A stretch of DNA of 18,216 bases from DATJXG01 sp035500455 (GTDB taxonomy: Bacteria > Acidobacteriota > Terriglobia > Terriglobales > Acidobacteriaceae), in the NCBI GenBank assembly GCA_035500455.1, contig DATJXG010000392.1, positions 1 to 18,216 on the forward strand. The letters run 5' to 3'. Under the pieces are notes generated by a model. The model ran no database searches, was not told the origin of the DNA, and saw nothing but the letters and a program-made list of their open reading frames with translations. The position numbers were made by a program, and so were the translations under genes. Positions 1 to 7,993 of this stretch are shown here, in pieces. Positions within the stretch are counted from its first letter, which is position 1, and the number at the start of each line of letters is the position of its first letter.

Positions 1-1878
1 CAGGCGCGTCATTTGCCGGGCTTCGGCTTTAACTTGCAGATCACGCTGTGGCTGTGGTTCACGGTGCTGTTCGCCAACTTCGCAGAAGCCATGGCGGAAG
101 GGCGCGGCAAGGCTCAGGCGGATACGCTGCGGCGCGCCAAGGCTGAAGCCATGGCCAACCGCCTGCTTCCCGACGGCAAAACCGAAACCGTGCCCGGTTC
201 GAAGCTGCGCGCCGGCGACGTGGTCGTCGTGAAGGCCGGGGAATTCATCCCCGGCGATGGCGAAGTAACCGAGGGCGTGGCTTCGGTGGATGAATCCGCC
301 ATCACGGGAGAATCCGCTCCGGTGATCCGCGAGTCCGGCGGCGACCGCTCGGCTGTAACCGGCGGCACGCGCGTGCTTTCCGACTGGATCAAAGTCCGGA
401 TTACCTCCAACCCCGGCGAAACTTTTCTCGATCGCATGATCGCCCTGGTGGAAGGAGCGGAGCGGCAGAAAACTCCCAATGAGATCGCCCTGAACATCCT
501 GCTGGCTGGGCTGACGATCATCTTCCTGTTGGCGGTTGTGACCTTGCAGCCATTTGCCATCTACTCCGGTTCGCCGCAGACCGTATTTGTGCTGGTTTCG
601 CTGTTGGTGTGCCTGATCCCCACTACCATCGGCGGTTTGCTCTCCGCCATCGGCATTGCCGGCATGGATCGCCTGGTGCAGCACAACGTGCTTGCCATGT
701 CGGGCCGGGCGGTGGAAGCCGCAGGCGACGTTGACACCCTCCTCCTCGACAAAACCGGCACCATCACCCTTGGCAACCGCCAGGCCACGCAGTTCCACCC
801 CGCGCCGGGGATTGCGGAAAGCGCTCTGGCCGATGCGGCGCAGCTCTCGTCCCTGGCCGATGAGACCCCCGAGGGCCGTTCCATCGTGGTGCTGGCCAAG
901 GAGAAATACGGCTTGCGGGGGCGCGACCTGGGAGCGTTGGAAGCCGAATTCGTGCCCTTCAGCGCCCTGACCCGTATGTCCGGCGTGAACTTCGATGGGC
1001 GCCAAATTCGCAAGGGCGCCACCGAGGCCATCGTCAAGTATCTGGAGACGCAGGGTGCGGTTATTCCCCCTGAAATAAAGGAGATCGTGGAAACTATCTC
1101 CCGTTCCGGCGGCACCCCCCTGGTTGTCGCTGAGAACAGCCGCGCTTTGGGCGTAATTCAGCTCAAGGACATCGTGAAGGGCGGCATGAGCCAGCGCTTC
1201 GACCAGTTGCGGGCCATGGGTATCAAGACGGTGATGATCACCGGCGACAATCCCCTGACTGCCGCAGCGATCGCCCGCGAAGCTGGGGTGGATGACTTCC
1301 TGGCTCAGGCCACGCCTAAGGAGAAGATGGACCTCATCCGCCGTGAACAGGGGCAGGGCAAACTCGTAGCCATGACCGGCGACGGCACCAACGATGCGCC
1401 CGCGCTGGCTCAGGCCGACGTGGGCGTGGCCATGAACACCGGGACGCAGGCCGCCAAGGAAGCCGGGAACATGGTGGATCTGGACTCCAATCCCACCAAA
1501 CTCATTGAGATCGTGGAGATTGGCAAGCAATTGCTGATGACGCGCGGTGCCCTGACGACGTTTTCCATTTCCAACGATGTCGCAAAGTACTTCGCCATCA
1601 TCCCGGCGATGTTCGCCGGCACTTTCCCGGTGCTGCAGGCGCTCAACGTCATGCACCTGGCCACGCCCCAATCAGCCGTGCTCTCGGCGGTGATCTTCAA
1701 TGCGCTCATCATCATCGCGTTGATTCCGCTGGCCCTGCGGGGAGTGAAGTACCGTGCTATGAGCGCTGCGCTTTCTCTGCGCCGGAACTTGTTGATCTAT
1801 GGCGTCGGGGGAATTGTGGTTCCGTTTATCGGGATCAAACTGATCGACATGCTGATCACGCGGGTGGGATTAGCCTAA
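1..1878 (+). CDS. kdpB: Potassium-transporting P-type ATPase subunit KdpB (5' end missing)
   Basis: Catalytic subunit of the KdpFABC high-affinity K+ pump in the inner membrane; it hydrolyses ATP through a phospho-aspartate. The reading frame is open from base 1, so the gene starts outside the window; about 625 residues are present and roughly the first 50-70 are missing. Visible P-type ATPase motifs include the TGES actuator loop (about base 310), the phosphorylation motif DKTGT (about 748-762), the MITGDNPLTA segment (about 1234-1262) and the hinge motif MTGDGTNDAPAL (about 1372-1407), followed by C-terminal membrane helices. It ends 24 bases before kdpC, so the two are an operon; kdpA is expected just upstream, outside the window. 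The frame is intact throughout. Confidence 0.98.
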   Translation, partial: QARHLPGFGFNLQITLWLWFTVLFANFAEAMAEGRGKAQADTLRRAKAEAMANRLLPDGKTETVPGSKLRAGDVVVVKAGEFIPGDGEVTEGVASVDESAITGESAPVIRESGGDRSAVTGGTRVLSDWIKVRITSNPGETFLDRMIALVEGAERQKTPNEIALNILLAGLTIIFLLAVVTLQPFAIYSGSPQTVFVLVSLLVCLIPTTIGGLLSAIGIAGMDRLVQHNVLAMSGRAVEAAGDVDTLLLDKTGTITLGNRQATQFHPAPGIAESALADAAQLSSLADETPEGRSIVVLAKEKYGLRGRDLGALEAEFVPFSALTRMSGVNFDGRQIRKGATEAIVKYLETQGAVIPPEIKEIVETISRSGGTPLVVAENSRALGVIQLKDIVKGGMSQRFDQLRAMGIKTVMITGDNPLTAAAIAREAGVDDFLAQATPKEKMDLIRREQGQGKLVAMTGDGTNDAPALAQADVGVAMNTGTQAAKEAGNMVDLDSNPTKLIEIVEIGKQLLMTRGALTTFSISNDVAKYFAIIPAMFAGTFPVLQALNVMHLATPQSAVLSAVIFNALIIIALIPLALRGVKYRAMSAALSLRRNLLIYGVGGIVVPFIGIKLIDMLITRVGLA

Positions 1879-1902
1879 TAGGCCTAATAGGAAGGATGAA
1901 GT

Positions 1903-2490
1903 ATGAAGCGTAACCTCGTGATATCCGTGCTCATGACTGCAGTGACGACCGTACTATTCGGTCTGCTGTTCCCGCTGCTGATTACTGGGCTGGCCCAGCT
2001 GATCTTTCCCTCAAAAGCCAATGGACAGTTGATCGCGCAGAACGGAGTCGTCGTGGGATCGCAGTTGATTGGTCAGCCATTTTCCTCGCCAGGATACTTC
2101 CATTCACGTCCTTCGGCGGCGGGCACGGGTTACGATGCCGGTGCCTCCAGTGGGTCAAACCTGGGGCCGACCAACCACGTCCTGATCGACCGGATCAAGC
2201 AAGATGTCGCCACATTGCACGCCGAAAACCCGTCGCGGCCGGTCCCGATGGATCTGGTAACCGCCTCCGGTTCCGGCCTCGATCCCCATATCTCTCCGGA
2301 AGCGGCCGAGTTTCAAATTCCGCGCGTCGCTCATGAGCGGGGCATAAGCGAAGAGGCGCTGCGGCAGATCGTGCGTGAGCACACCGAGCAGCGGCAACTC
2401 GGGTTTCTGGGTGAGCCCCGGGTGAATGTGCTGCAGTTGAATCTGGCGCTCGACGCAAAAAATCCACTTCCGGCTAAACCTCTTCCCTAA
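1903..2490 (+). CDS. kdpC: Potassium-transporting ATPase subunit KdpC
   Basis: Single-span accessory subunit of the Kdp potassium pump. 195 residues, the usual KdpC length. One N-terminal membrane helix (about residues 8-30) is followed by the periplasmic domain with the family motifs FSSPGYFHSRPSA (about residues 62-74), SGSNLGPTN (about 84-92) and the conserved DLVTASGSGLDPHISPEAA block (about 118-136). The start follows AGGAAGG with good spacing and lies 24 bases after the kdpB stop, so the genes are probably cotranscribed. No kdpD/kdpE sensor genes are seen downstream. Confidence 0.97.
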   Translation: MKRNLVISVLMTAVTTVLFGLLFPLLITGLAQLIFPSKANGQLIAQNGVVVGSQLIGQPFSSPGYFHSRPSAAGTGYDAGASSGSNLGPTNHVLIDRIKQDVATLHAENPSRPVPMDLVTASGSGLDPHISPEAAEFQIPRVAHERGISEEALRQIVREHTEQRQLGFLGEPRVNVLQLNLALDAKNPLPAKPLP

Positions 2491-2692
2491 GGACTCTCAA
2501 CCCGGGTATTTGCTGGCGAAGGCGGGCCTGCCCACAGGTATTCTGAGTCTCCCTAACACAGGTTTTGGAAAAGCGCTGCTGACTGCGGTCATGTCCTTCG
2601 CGGTGACCGACGTTATCGCCGATCTCATACTAAGGTGTGTAGCGGCGAGAACGTCGGCGTTGATACCTTAGGTCTGACGGCGGGACAGCTCT

Positions 2693-2698
2693 TATAAT
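2693..2698 (+). promoter_or_regulatory. Candidate -10 box TATAAT
   Basis: A perfect TATAAT lies between the two hairpin regions of the gap after kdpC. The best upstream partner, TTAGGT at 2669-2674, gives an 18-base spacer but is a poor -35. A transcript starting near 2705 would run straight into the 2722-2742 hairpin. Support is the box alone. Confidence 0.35.
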
Positions 2699-2721
2699 TT
2701 TTCGGAGCCGTAGCCGTTTTT

Positions 2722-2742
2722 GGGGCCGCCTTAGGCGGCCCC
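2722..2742. other. Perfect 9-bp GC hairpin
   Basis: GGGGCCGCC, loop TTA, GGCGGCCCC. It lacks a T-run after it on the plus strand; the T-run (GTTTTT) is before it, giving A residues after it on the minus strand. So it is not a standard terminator in either direction. It could be a leader hairpin or the core of a small RNA. Confidence 0.55.
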
Positions 2743-2948
2743 TGTAGCTATTGCCGCGTCGTCCAAATCCCGCGCCTCCTCCGGGCTTCGCTCGTTCCTC
2801 TTGTGTCCTTTTGCGCTGAATTGAGGGCAGAGTTAGTGCGAACTGGATACTTTCTCCAAGCCTCTGCGAAATGAATTCGTTTGCACTCCCGCAAAAACCA
2901 CCTGCGCGACGCGAAAAAAACTTTCCTGAGTCTTCCACAGATTTCTGA

Positions 2949-2958
2949 GCTACAATCC
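2949..2958 (+). promoter_or_regulatory. Promoter-like GCTACAATCC ahead of the SnoaL-like gene
   Basis: Contains the -10-like TACAAT (2951-2956). Nearly the same decamer, GCTAYAATCC, precedes the genes at 17033 and 17885, which supports it as this organism's favoured -10 context. No good -35 is visible. It would give an approximately 80-base leader. Confidence 0.4.
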
Positions 2959-3045
2959 GCTCAACTCGATGTGACCGTCGTCTCCCAGGTGATCAAAGAC
3001 GCGCGGTGCGCCACTTAAGTTTCCCTTCCCCCAGGGAGGATTTAA

Positions 3046-3474
3046 ATGTACCGGCCGCTTCCTAATTCGTTTAATAACGCCCCGGCTTTCCATGACGTGG
3101 AGTCCACCATTCGCGGGCTCACGCAGGACTACGGCATGGCGTTCAACACCGGCAACTACGATCAGGCGGCGGGATTCTTTGCTGCGGACGGCCAATTCAT
3201 GCCCTCGGGCCGTGAATCCGCATTTGGTCCGAAAGAAATCGAGCGGGTGTTGTGCGGCTTCGGCGAGGCGGGATACCAGGATCTTCGCCTGGACACGCTG
3301 CGCGTCGACCACTCCGGCGATCTGGCGGTGGAGACCGGCCGCTATACCATGACCCGGCGGCAGGAGAACGGCACCACCGTCATCCAGCGCGGCAAATATG
3401 TGCACGCCTGGCGGCGCCTCGGTACCTGGCTGATGATCGCCGATTGCTGGAACAGCAATCTGCCGCAGACCTAA
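3046..3474 (+). CDS. SnoaL-like / DUF4440-type NTF2-fold protein
   Basis: 142 residues with the layout of the NTF2-like superfamily (SnoaL/DUF4440): an N-terminal helix ending in YGMAFNTGNYDQAAGFFAADG (about residues 29-49), in which the 'aD...a..fa.dg' pattern is typical, then beta strands with RYTMTRRQ..GTTVIQRGKYVHAWRRLGTWLMIADCWNSN at the C-terminus, where the W-x-I-x-x-D-x-W-N strand is characteristic. Such proteins are small cytosolic alpha+beta barrels, either binding or isomerase/hydrolase-like; the substrate cannot be deduced. The start is set by an excellent Shine-Dalgarno, GGGAGGA, 6 bases upstream. It stands alone between kdpC and the OsmC gene, with its own candidate promoter. 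Confidence 0.85.
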   Translation: MYRPLPNSFNNAPAFHDVESTIRGLTQDYGMAFNTGNYDQAAGFFAADGQFMPSGRESAFGPKEIERVLCGFGEAGYQDLRLDTLRVDHSGDLAVETGRYTMTRRQENGTTVIQRGKYVHAWRRLGTWLMIADCWNSNLPQT

Positions 3475-3576
3475 GCGCCATCCTTCCCCAATTCAAGCCC
3501 GTAGCAGTACCAGCAAATCTTCCCGCAAAAGAGTGGAAACCCCGCTATCCCGCCTGACACGCGCCCCGCCTCCATC

Positions 3577-3582
3577 TACAAT
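3577..3582 (+). promoter_or_regulatory. Candidate -10 box TACAAT upstream of the OsmC gene
   Basis: TACAAT lies 40 bases before the OsmC start codon, in the short gap after the SnoaL-like gene. It resembles the TACAAT boxes before other genes here. No clear -35. Confidence 0.3.
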
Positions 3583-3621
3583 AGGAGCACTCGTGAAATT
3601 CATTCCACTGAGGAGAGACTA

Positions 3622-4044
3622 ATGCAACGCAAGGCAAGTGCAGTGTGGAAGGGCGGACTCAAAGACGGAAAGGGAACTGTTTCCGCGACCAGCGGAGTGC
3701 TCTCGAATACTCCATATTCTTTCACTACCCGGTTTGAGAACACCCCAGGCACGAATCCCGAAGAATTGATCGCTGCGGCGCACGCCGCCTGCTTCTCGAT
3801 GGCGCTCTCCGCCCAACTGGGAACCGCCAATCTCACCCCCGACAGCGTGAGTACCGCGGCCACGCTCAGCCTCGACAAATTGGACGCGGGCTGGACCATC
3901 ACTGCGGTTCACCTCGACGTGGCAGCCAAGGTTCCTGGCGCCGACGACGCTACCTTCCAGAAGTTGGCGGAAAACGCCAAGAGCGGCTGCCCGGTTTCCA
4001 AGGTCTTGAACGCCAAAATCACCATGTCCGCTAAGCTGGAGTGA
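3622..4044 (+). CDS. OsmC-family peroxiredoxin (organic hydroperoxide reductase)
   Basis: 140 residues, the usual OsmC/Ohr length. OsmC proteins reduce organic hydroperoxides using two cysteines in a homodimer. Both are visible: Cys in AAHAACFSMALS (about residue 57) and Cys in KSGCPVSKVL (about residue 123). The N-terminal KASAVWKGGLKDGKGTVS and TNPEELIAAAH segments are characteristic of the OsmC (not Ohr) branch, which often protects against oxidative and osmotic stress. Start chosen by GAGGAGAG 7 bases upstream. Probably its own transcription unit. Confidence 0.95.
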   Translation: MQRKASAVWKGGLKDGKGTVSATSGVLSNTPYSFTTRFENTPGTNPEELIAAAHAACFSMALSAQLGTANLTPDSVSTAATLSLDKLDAGWTITAVHLDVAAKVPGADDATFQKLAENAKSGCPVSKVLNAKITMSAKLE

Positions 4045-4336
4045 TTGCTACTGCGAGTGGCAAGCGATCTTCCTGGAATCACCGGTGCTGAGCATCCCGG
4101 AATTGCCGATGATCATCAACGTGAAAGGGGCCCCGCGGTGCTCAGCGGTGGAACAGGGCAGGGCGAAGGTCTCGCTTCGCAGGGCTTCGAGAGCTTACCC
4201 CTTGCCGCTATCCGCCGAGGAAGACTCGGTTTCCGGCTTCCGTCACGCGAATCGCGGGCGGTTCGCCGCCTTGCAAGCGCAAAATGGCGGGCGTATGATC
4301 GCGGCTCAAAGCCCCAGTCGGTAATCCTGCACTCGG

Positions 4337-7030
4337 ATGCAGGCTGGGAGTTCAGGTTTCCGTCCGAGTGGTTTAGGGTATCAATCGTTGGCTGACGCCA
4401 CCAGCACACTCTTTGCAGGCGACCGTGCCGGCAACTACCAGATTCTTGGGCTTGTGGGCGCGGGCGGCATGGGTGTGGTTTACCGGGCGCTCGATCCCAA
4501 GCTGCAGCGCATCGTGGCCCTTAAATTTCTTCCCCTCCACCTGATTTCAAATCCGCACGACAAAGAGCGTTTCCTCCGGGAAGCCCGCACCGCCTCCGCG
4601 CTCGATCATCCCAATATCGGGGTAATTCATGGCATGGAGGAAACCGGCGATGGCCGCTCCTTCATTGTGATGGCGTACTACGAGGGAGAAACCCTGGCGC
4701 AAAAACTCCTGCGCGGCCCGCTGCCCGTGGGTGAGGCCGTGGACATTGCCATTCAGATGGCGCACGGTCTGGAAGAGGCGCACTCCCACGCCATTGTTCA
4801 TCGTGATATCAAGCCTTCCAACGTAATCTGCACTCGCCAGAACCTGGCCAAGGTCGTGGATTTCGGCCTGGCTCGTGTCACCACCTCCGCCAGCACGCAA
4901 ACTCTGGGAACGTCCGGCACCGTGGGCTACATGTCGCCCGAGCAAACCATGGGCAAATCGCTCGACCAACGCACCGACATCTGGTCGCTGGGAGTGGTGA
5001 TCGCGGAGATGGCGACCGGGCGCAATCCCTTCCAGCGGGATTCCGCACCGGCTTGCATCGTCGCAATCCTCAACGAGTCTCCCAGCTTGCCGGAAGACAT
5101 GCCGTTGGAACTGCGGCGAATCGTGTATCACGCGCTGTCCAAGGATGCCGCCACCCGTTACCAGAGCTGCCGGGAGATGCTCCAGGACCTGGACGCGTTT
5201 CGCAGTCAACTTGGCCCGGAATCCAAAAGCTCTCGTGCTGCCGGCCCAAAGTCGGCATCGGTCAGCGCAGCGCAGTTCCGCGACACGGTTGCGCGCGCTT
5301 CGAGTCCTTTGTTGTGGTCCACGACTAGTCAGAAACAAAAGCTGCCCGCTTGGCTTTTGAGCGGCGCTACTGTTGCCGTACTCGTGGCTGTACTTTCTTT
5401 TATTCCGGCGGTCCGCGACCGCGTGACGGGCTTGTTCAGCCACCGCCAGGAGCACATTGCGGTCCTGCCGCTGGAAAATGTGAGCAACGACCCCGCCAAC
5501 CAGGCACTGTCGGAAGGCCTGATGGAAAGTCTTACCGGCAAGCTGAGCAATCTCGACGTAGGCCAGCAGTCCCTGTGGGTGGTTCCGGCCAGCGAGGTGC
5601 GCCGCCGCAAGATCGTGGACGCAGCCGATGCCCGGAAAGAACTCGGCGCCACCCTGGTGGTGAAGGGCAGCATCACGCGCCAGGGGGACGACATTCAGCT
5701 TCTGCTCAATCTGATCGATACTCAGGACCTTCGCCAGCTGGGTTCGATTTCTGTTGAGGATCGCGCCGGCGATCTGGCCATGCTGCAGGATGAGGCCGTT
5801 TCCAAGCTGGCCGGCATGCTGCATGTGAACGTCACGGCTGAAATGATCCGCGATACCGGGGGATCGGTGGCGCCGGCTGCCTACCAGTCCTACCTCAAAG
5901 CCCTGGGCTATATGCAGCGCTACGATAAGCCGGGCAATCTGGAACAGGCCACGGGAGAGTTGGAAAGCGCCCTTAAGACTGACCCTCGATTTGCCGTGGG
6001 CTATGCCGCGCTGGGAAAAGCGTATCAGTTGAAGTCGGTTCTCGACTACGACCCCAAGTGGACGGCGGAGGCGGAGGCGAATTGCCAGCGCGCCTTGCAA
6101 CTCAATGACAAGCTGCCGGCGGCCTATATCACCCTGGGGCGCATCCATGCCTATGCCGGCAAGTACGACCTGGCGGCGCAGGAATTCCAGCACGCGCTTG
6201 ACCTGAACCCTCGCGACGCCGACGCGCTGGGCGCGATCGCTCTGACCTATGAAAAGGCGGGACGCGTTGCCGACGCGGAAGCGACGTTCAAGAAAGCCAT
6301 TGCCCTGCGCAGCGACGACTGGAACGGTTACAGCGAGCTTGGACTGTTTTACGACCGCCAGGCAAAGTATCCGCAGGCGGTGGAGCAGTTCCAGCACGCC
6401 ATCGCCTTGACGCCCGATAACGCCCAGGCCTACGGCAACTTGGCCGCCGTGTATCTCGACATGGGCGATGCCAAGGACGCGCCGCTGGCCGAGGCGGCGC
6501 TCAAGAAGTCGATTGAACTCGGTCCAACCTATGCCGCTTATGCCAACCTGGGGCTGCTCTACAGCCAGCAAAACCGCTTTGCGGAATCTGCGGCCATGAT
6601 GGAAAAGGCCCTGCAACTAAACGACAAGAACTACGAGGTATGGGAGAATCTGGCGCTGGCTTACGAACGCCTGAACGAAACAGATAAGGCCGCCGCCGCC
6701 CGGGAGAGGGAATTGCTTCTGGTGGAGGCGCAGCTCAAGGCCAAGCCGACCAGCGCGGAGTTGCAGTCTTACCTGGCGCTGTTGTACGGCGAAAAGAAAT
6801 TGCGCGACCAGGCCATCACCCATCTGCAAGCTGCCCTGGCGCTTGGCCCTGATAACCAGGTAGTACTGGAGAATGTGGGGGAGACCTACGAACGCCTGGG
6901 GGATCGCGGCCAGGCCATCAAATTTATGGAGAAAGCGCTGCAGAAAGGCTATCCTCTGGAGAGTCTGAAGACCAACCCCGCTCTGCAAGGCCTTCTGGCG
7001 GACCCCAGGTTTCAAGCAAAAACAAAATAA
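4337..7030 (+). CDS. Membrane Ser/Thr protein kinase with TolB-like and TPR domains
   Basis: 897 residues. The N-terminal Hanks-type (Pkn) kinase is intact: glycine loop GAGGMGVVY (41-49), ATP lysine in ALKFLP (K63), catalytic HRDIKPSN (D157), DFG (175-177), and activation segment GTVGYMSPEQ (194-203). A membrane helix (about 338-358) follows. The next section, IAVLPLENVSNDPANQALSEGLMESLTGKL (about 374-403) through GATLVVKGSI, is the TolB-N/FlgO-like region common in acidobacterial receptor kinases and CadC-like regulators. From about 513 to the end are repeated 34-residue TPR units. The kinase is cytosolic; the TPR part is probably periplasmic and senses or scaffolds proteins. The ATG used has only a weak Shine-Dalgarno; TTG at 4388 is an alternative. 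A small gene follows 21 bases downstream. Confidence 0.95.
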   Translation: MQAGSSGFRPSGLGYQSLADATSTLFAGDRAGNYQILGLVGAGGMGVVYRALDPKLQRIVALKFLPLHLISNPHDKERFLREARTASALDHPNIGVIHGMEETGDGRSFIVMAYYEGETLAQKLLRGPLPVGEAVDIAIQMAHGLEEAHSHAIVHRDIKPSNVICTRQNLAKVVDFGLARVTTSASTQTLGTSGTVGYMSPEQTMGKSLDQRTDIWSLGVVIAEMATGRNPFQRDSAPACIVAILNESPSLPEDMPLELRRIVYHALSKDAATRYQSCREMLQDLDAFRSQLGPESKSSRAAGPKSASVSAAQFRDTVARASSPLLWSTTSQKQKLPAWLLSGATVAVLVAVLSFIPAVRDRVTGLFSHRQEHIAVLPLENVSNDPANQALSEGLMESLTGKLSNLDVGQQSLWVVPASEVRRRKIVDAADARKELGATLVVKGSITRQGDDIQLLLNLIDTQDLRQLGSISVEDRAGDLAMLQDEAVSKLAGMLHVNVTAEMIRDTGGSVAPAAYQSYLKALGYMQRYDKPGNLEQATGELESALKTDPRFAVGYAALGKAYQLKSVLDYDPKWTAEAEANCQRALQLNDKLPAAYITLGRIHAYAGKYDLAAQEFQHALDLNPRDADALGAIALTYEKAGRVADAEATFKKAIALRSDDWNGYSELGLFYDRQAKYPQAVEQFQHAIALTPDNAQAYGNLAAVYLDMGDAKDAPLAEAALKKSIELGPTYAAYANLGLLYSQQNRFAESAAMMEKALQLNDKNYEVWENLALAYERLNETDKAAAARERELLLVEAQLKAKPTSAELQSYLALLYGEKKLRDQAITHLQAALALGPDNQVVLENVGETYERLGDRGQAIKFMEKALQKGYPLESLKTNPALQGLLADPRFQAKTK

Positions 7031-7051
7031 ATTGAGCAAGGAGACAATTCC

Positions 7052-7207
7052 ATGGCAGCAAAACCACTCCCAGTGCCTCCCGATGAGCCGGAGACTAACG
7101 CCGGCGCCGACGAAAAACCCAGCGCTGTTCCCCCGAACCGCGCGGATGAAAGACGCGCCTCCACTGAGGGAGGCGGTCCTATTAAGGTAGGCCCCGGCAC
7201 GAACTAG
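7052..7207 (+). CDS. Small proline-rich acidic protein, twin 1
   Basis: 51 residues, starting MAAKPLPVPP and ending EGGGPIKVGPGTN. I do not recognise a family. Evidence that it is real: a strong AGGAG site 7-8 bases before ATG, a position 21 bases after the kinase stop, a terminator downstream, and a neighbour (7416-7655) that shares the ribosome site, the first seven residues and the last dozen but not the middle. The middle is Pro/Glu/Asp-rich and probably disordered. No signal peptide. Its place in the kinase transcript suggests a substrate or partner of the kinase, which is inference. Confidence 0.7.
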   Translation: MAAKPLPVPPDEPETNAGADEKPSAVPPNRADERRASTEGGGPIKVGPGTN

Positions 7208-7216
7208 TTCTGTGAA

Positions 7217-7240
7217 GTAAGCGCCGGCATCCTGCCGGCA
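7217..7240 (+). repeat. Dispersed GC palindrome, copy 1
   Basis: Begins GTAAGCGCCGGCA, with the stem GCCGGCA-TCC-TGCCGGC at 7223-7239. It matches three copies near 16802-17023, so it belongs to a dispersed intergenic palindrome family, here just after twin 1. Confidence 0.6.
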
Positions 7241-7304
7241 ATCCCATGCTGTGGACCCAGGTGCGAGAACGCCGCCGGAATGGCGGCACGACTTTAGGAG
7301 GGGA

Positions 7305-7340
7305 CCACCTTCGCCGCTCGGCGGAGGTGGCATTTCCTTT
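7305..7340 (+). terminator. Rho-independent terminator after twin 1
   Basis: CCACCTTCGCC-GCTC-GGCGGAGGTGG, an 11-bp stem, followed by CATTTCCTTT. It closely resembles the terminator after twin 2, so the duplication includes the terminator. Confidence 0.75.
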
Positions 7341-7415
7341 GTCCCACGCGCCGGGGCTCCCGGCAGACCTCAAGTTTCGGCCAAGAACGAATAAATCTGA
7401 AAAGGAGATAATCCC

Positions 7416-7655
7416 ATGGCAGCAAAACCACTCCCAATCCCTGCGGATGTTCCGGTAATTTACATTGATTCCGATGGCAAGGTGAGCAAGGACGTCGAAA
7501 TCGACGATGGCGGGCAGATCACCATTAAGGTTAATAATTACAAACCGGGCAACAACGAATGCCGAATCACAATCTCCGCCGGCAATATCAGCTGGCGCCA
7601 TCGCGATACCGAGGGCGGCGGCACCATCAAAGTGGGGGGCGGGACCAACGACTAG
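7416..7655 (+). CDS. Small beta-rich protein, twin 2
   Basis: 79 residues, beginning MAAKPLPIP and ending EGGGTIKVGGGTND, the same ends as the 51-residue gene at 7052. The middle differs: alternating hydrophobic strands (VIYIDSDGKVSKDVEI, QITIKVNNYKPG, CRITISAGNISWRHRD) suggest a small beta-sandwich with one cysteine. Ribosome site AAGGAG 9 bases before ATG. I know no family for it. It is flanked by two near-identical terminators, so it has its own or an attenuated transcript behind the kinase operon. Confidence 0.8.
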   Translation: MAAKPLPIPADVPVIYIDSDGKVSKDVEIDDGGQITIKVNNYKPGNNECRITISAGNISWRHRDTEGGGTIKVGGGTND

Positions 7656-7678
7656 TTTCGGCCTGCGCAACCTGGTGG

Positions 7679-7716
7679 CCCACCTTCTCCCTGCGGCGGA
7701 GGTGGGTTTTCTTCTG
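7679..7716 (+). terminator. Rho-independent terminator after twin 2
   Basis: CCCACCTTCTCC-CTGC-GGCGGAGGTGGG with one mismatch, followed by TTTTCTTCT: a textbook terminator placed 24 bases after the twin 2 stop. Confidence 0.88.
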
Positions 7717-7993
7717 TCGGGCGTAAGGTGAGGCGCGGCTTGTCTCCCGGAAGCCTCGCCTGGAACCGTTTGGTGGGGCATCGCAGGATTGGGTTGGGCG
7801 ATTTCAGAGACTGGGGAAAACTGGCAACGGGAATCCATCCCGGATTCGCCTCGGTTCATCCCCGATTGCACCCCTTGCCCGCTAACTGCGATAGAACGGC
7901 TACGTCAGACAATCACGACGGCCCTGTCAGCCGTGTCAGTGTCCGACTGAATCATCCCCTTTTCCCGAGCCAAATGAAGATCCAGGAGAACGA

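Larger units (their letters stand above)
2491..3045 (+). other. Gene-free gap after kdpC with hairpins
   Basis: No ORF here looks like a protein by composition or motif. It holds an inverted repeat CTAAGGT/ACCTTAG (2630-2636 with 2665-2671, extendable to 9 bp) enclosing a GGCG-AGAA-CGTC mini-hairpin, a perfect TATAAT at 2693-2698, a strong GGGGCCGCC-TTA-GGCGGCCCC hairpin at 2722-2742, and a promoter-like GCTACAATCC at 2949-2958 ahead of the next gene. A small RNA or a long regulated leader would fit, but I cannot assign a family. Confidence 0.5.

Noticed and set aside
2087..2100. GGATACTTC on the plus strand as a Y RNA heptamer
   Set aside because: It encodes the conserved GYFHSRPS motif of KdpC, and no flanking stems exist.
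4045..4336. Small ORFs between OsmC and the kinase (for example 4085-4324)
   Set aside because: No ribosome site or recognised motif; cannot be supported. I see nothing definite in this gap.
4547..6616. 689-residue open frame antisense to the kinase gene
   Set aside because: A GC-rich shadow of a well-supported gene; composition is not protein-like and no domain is seen.
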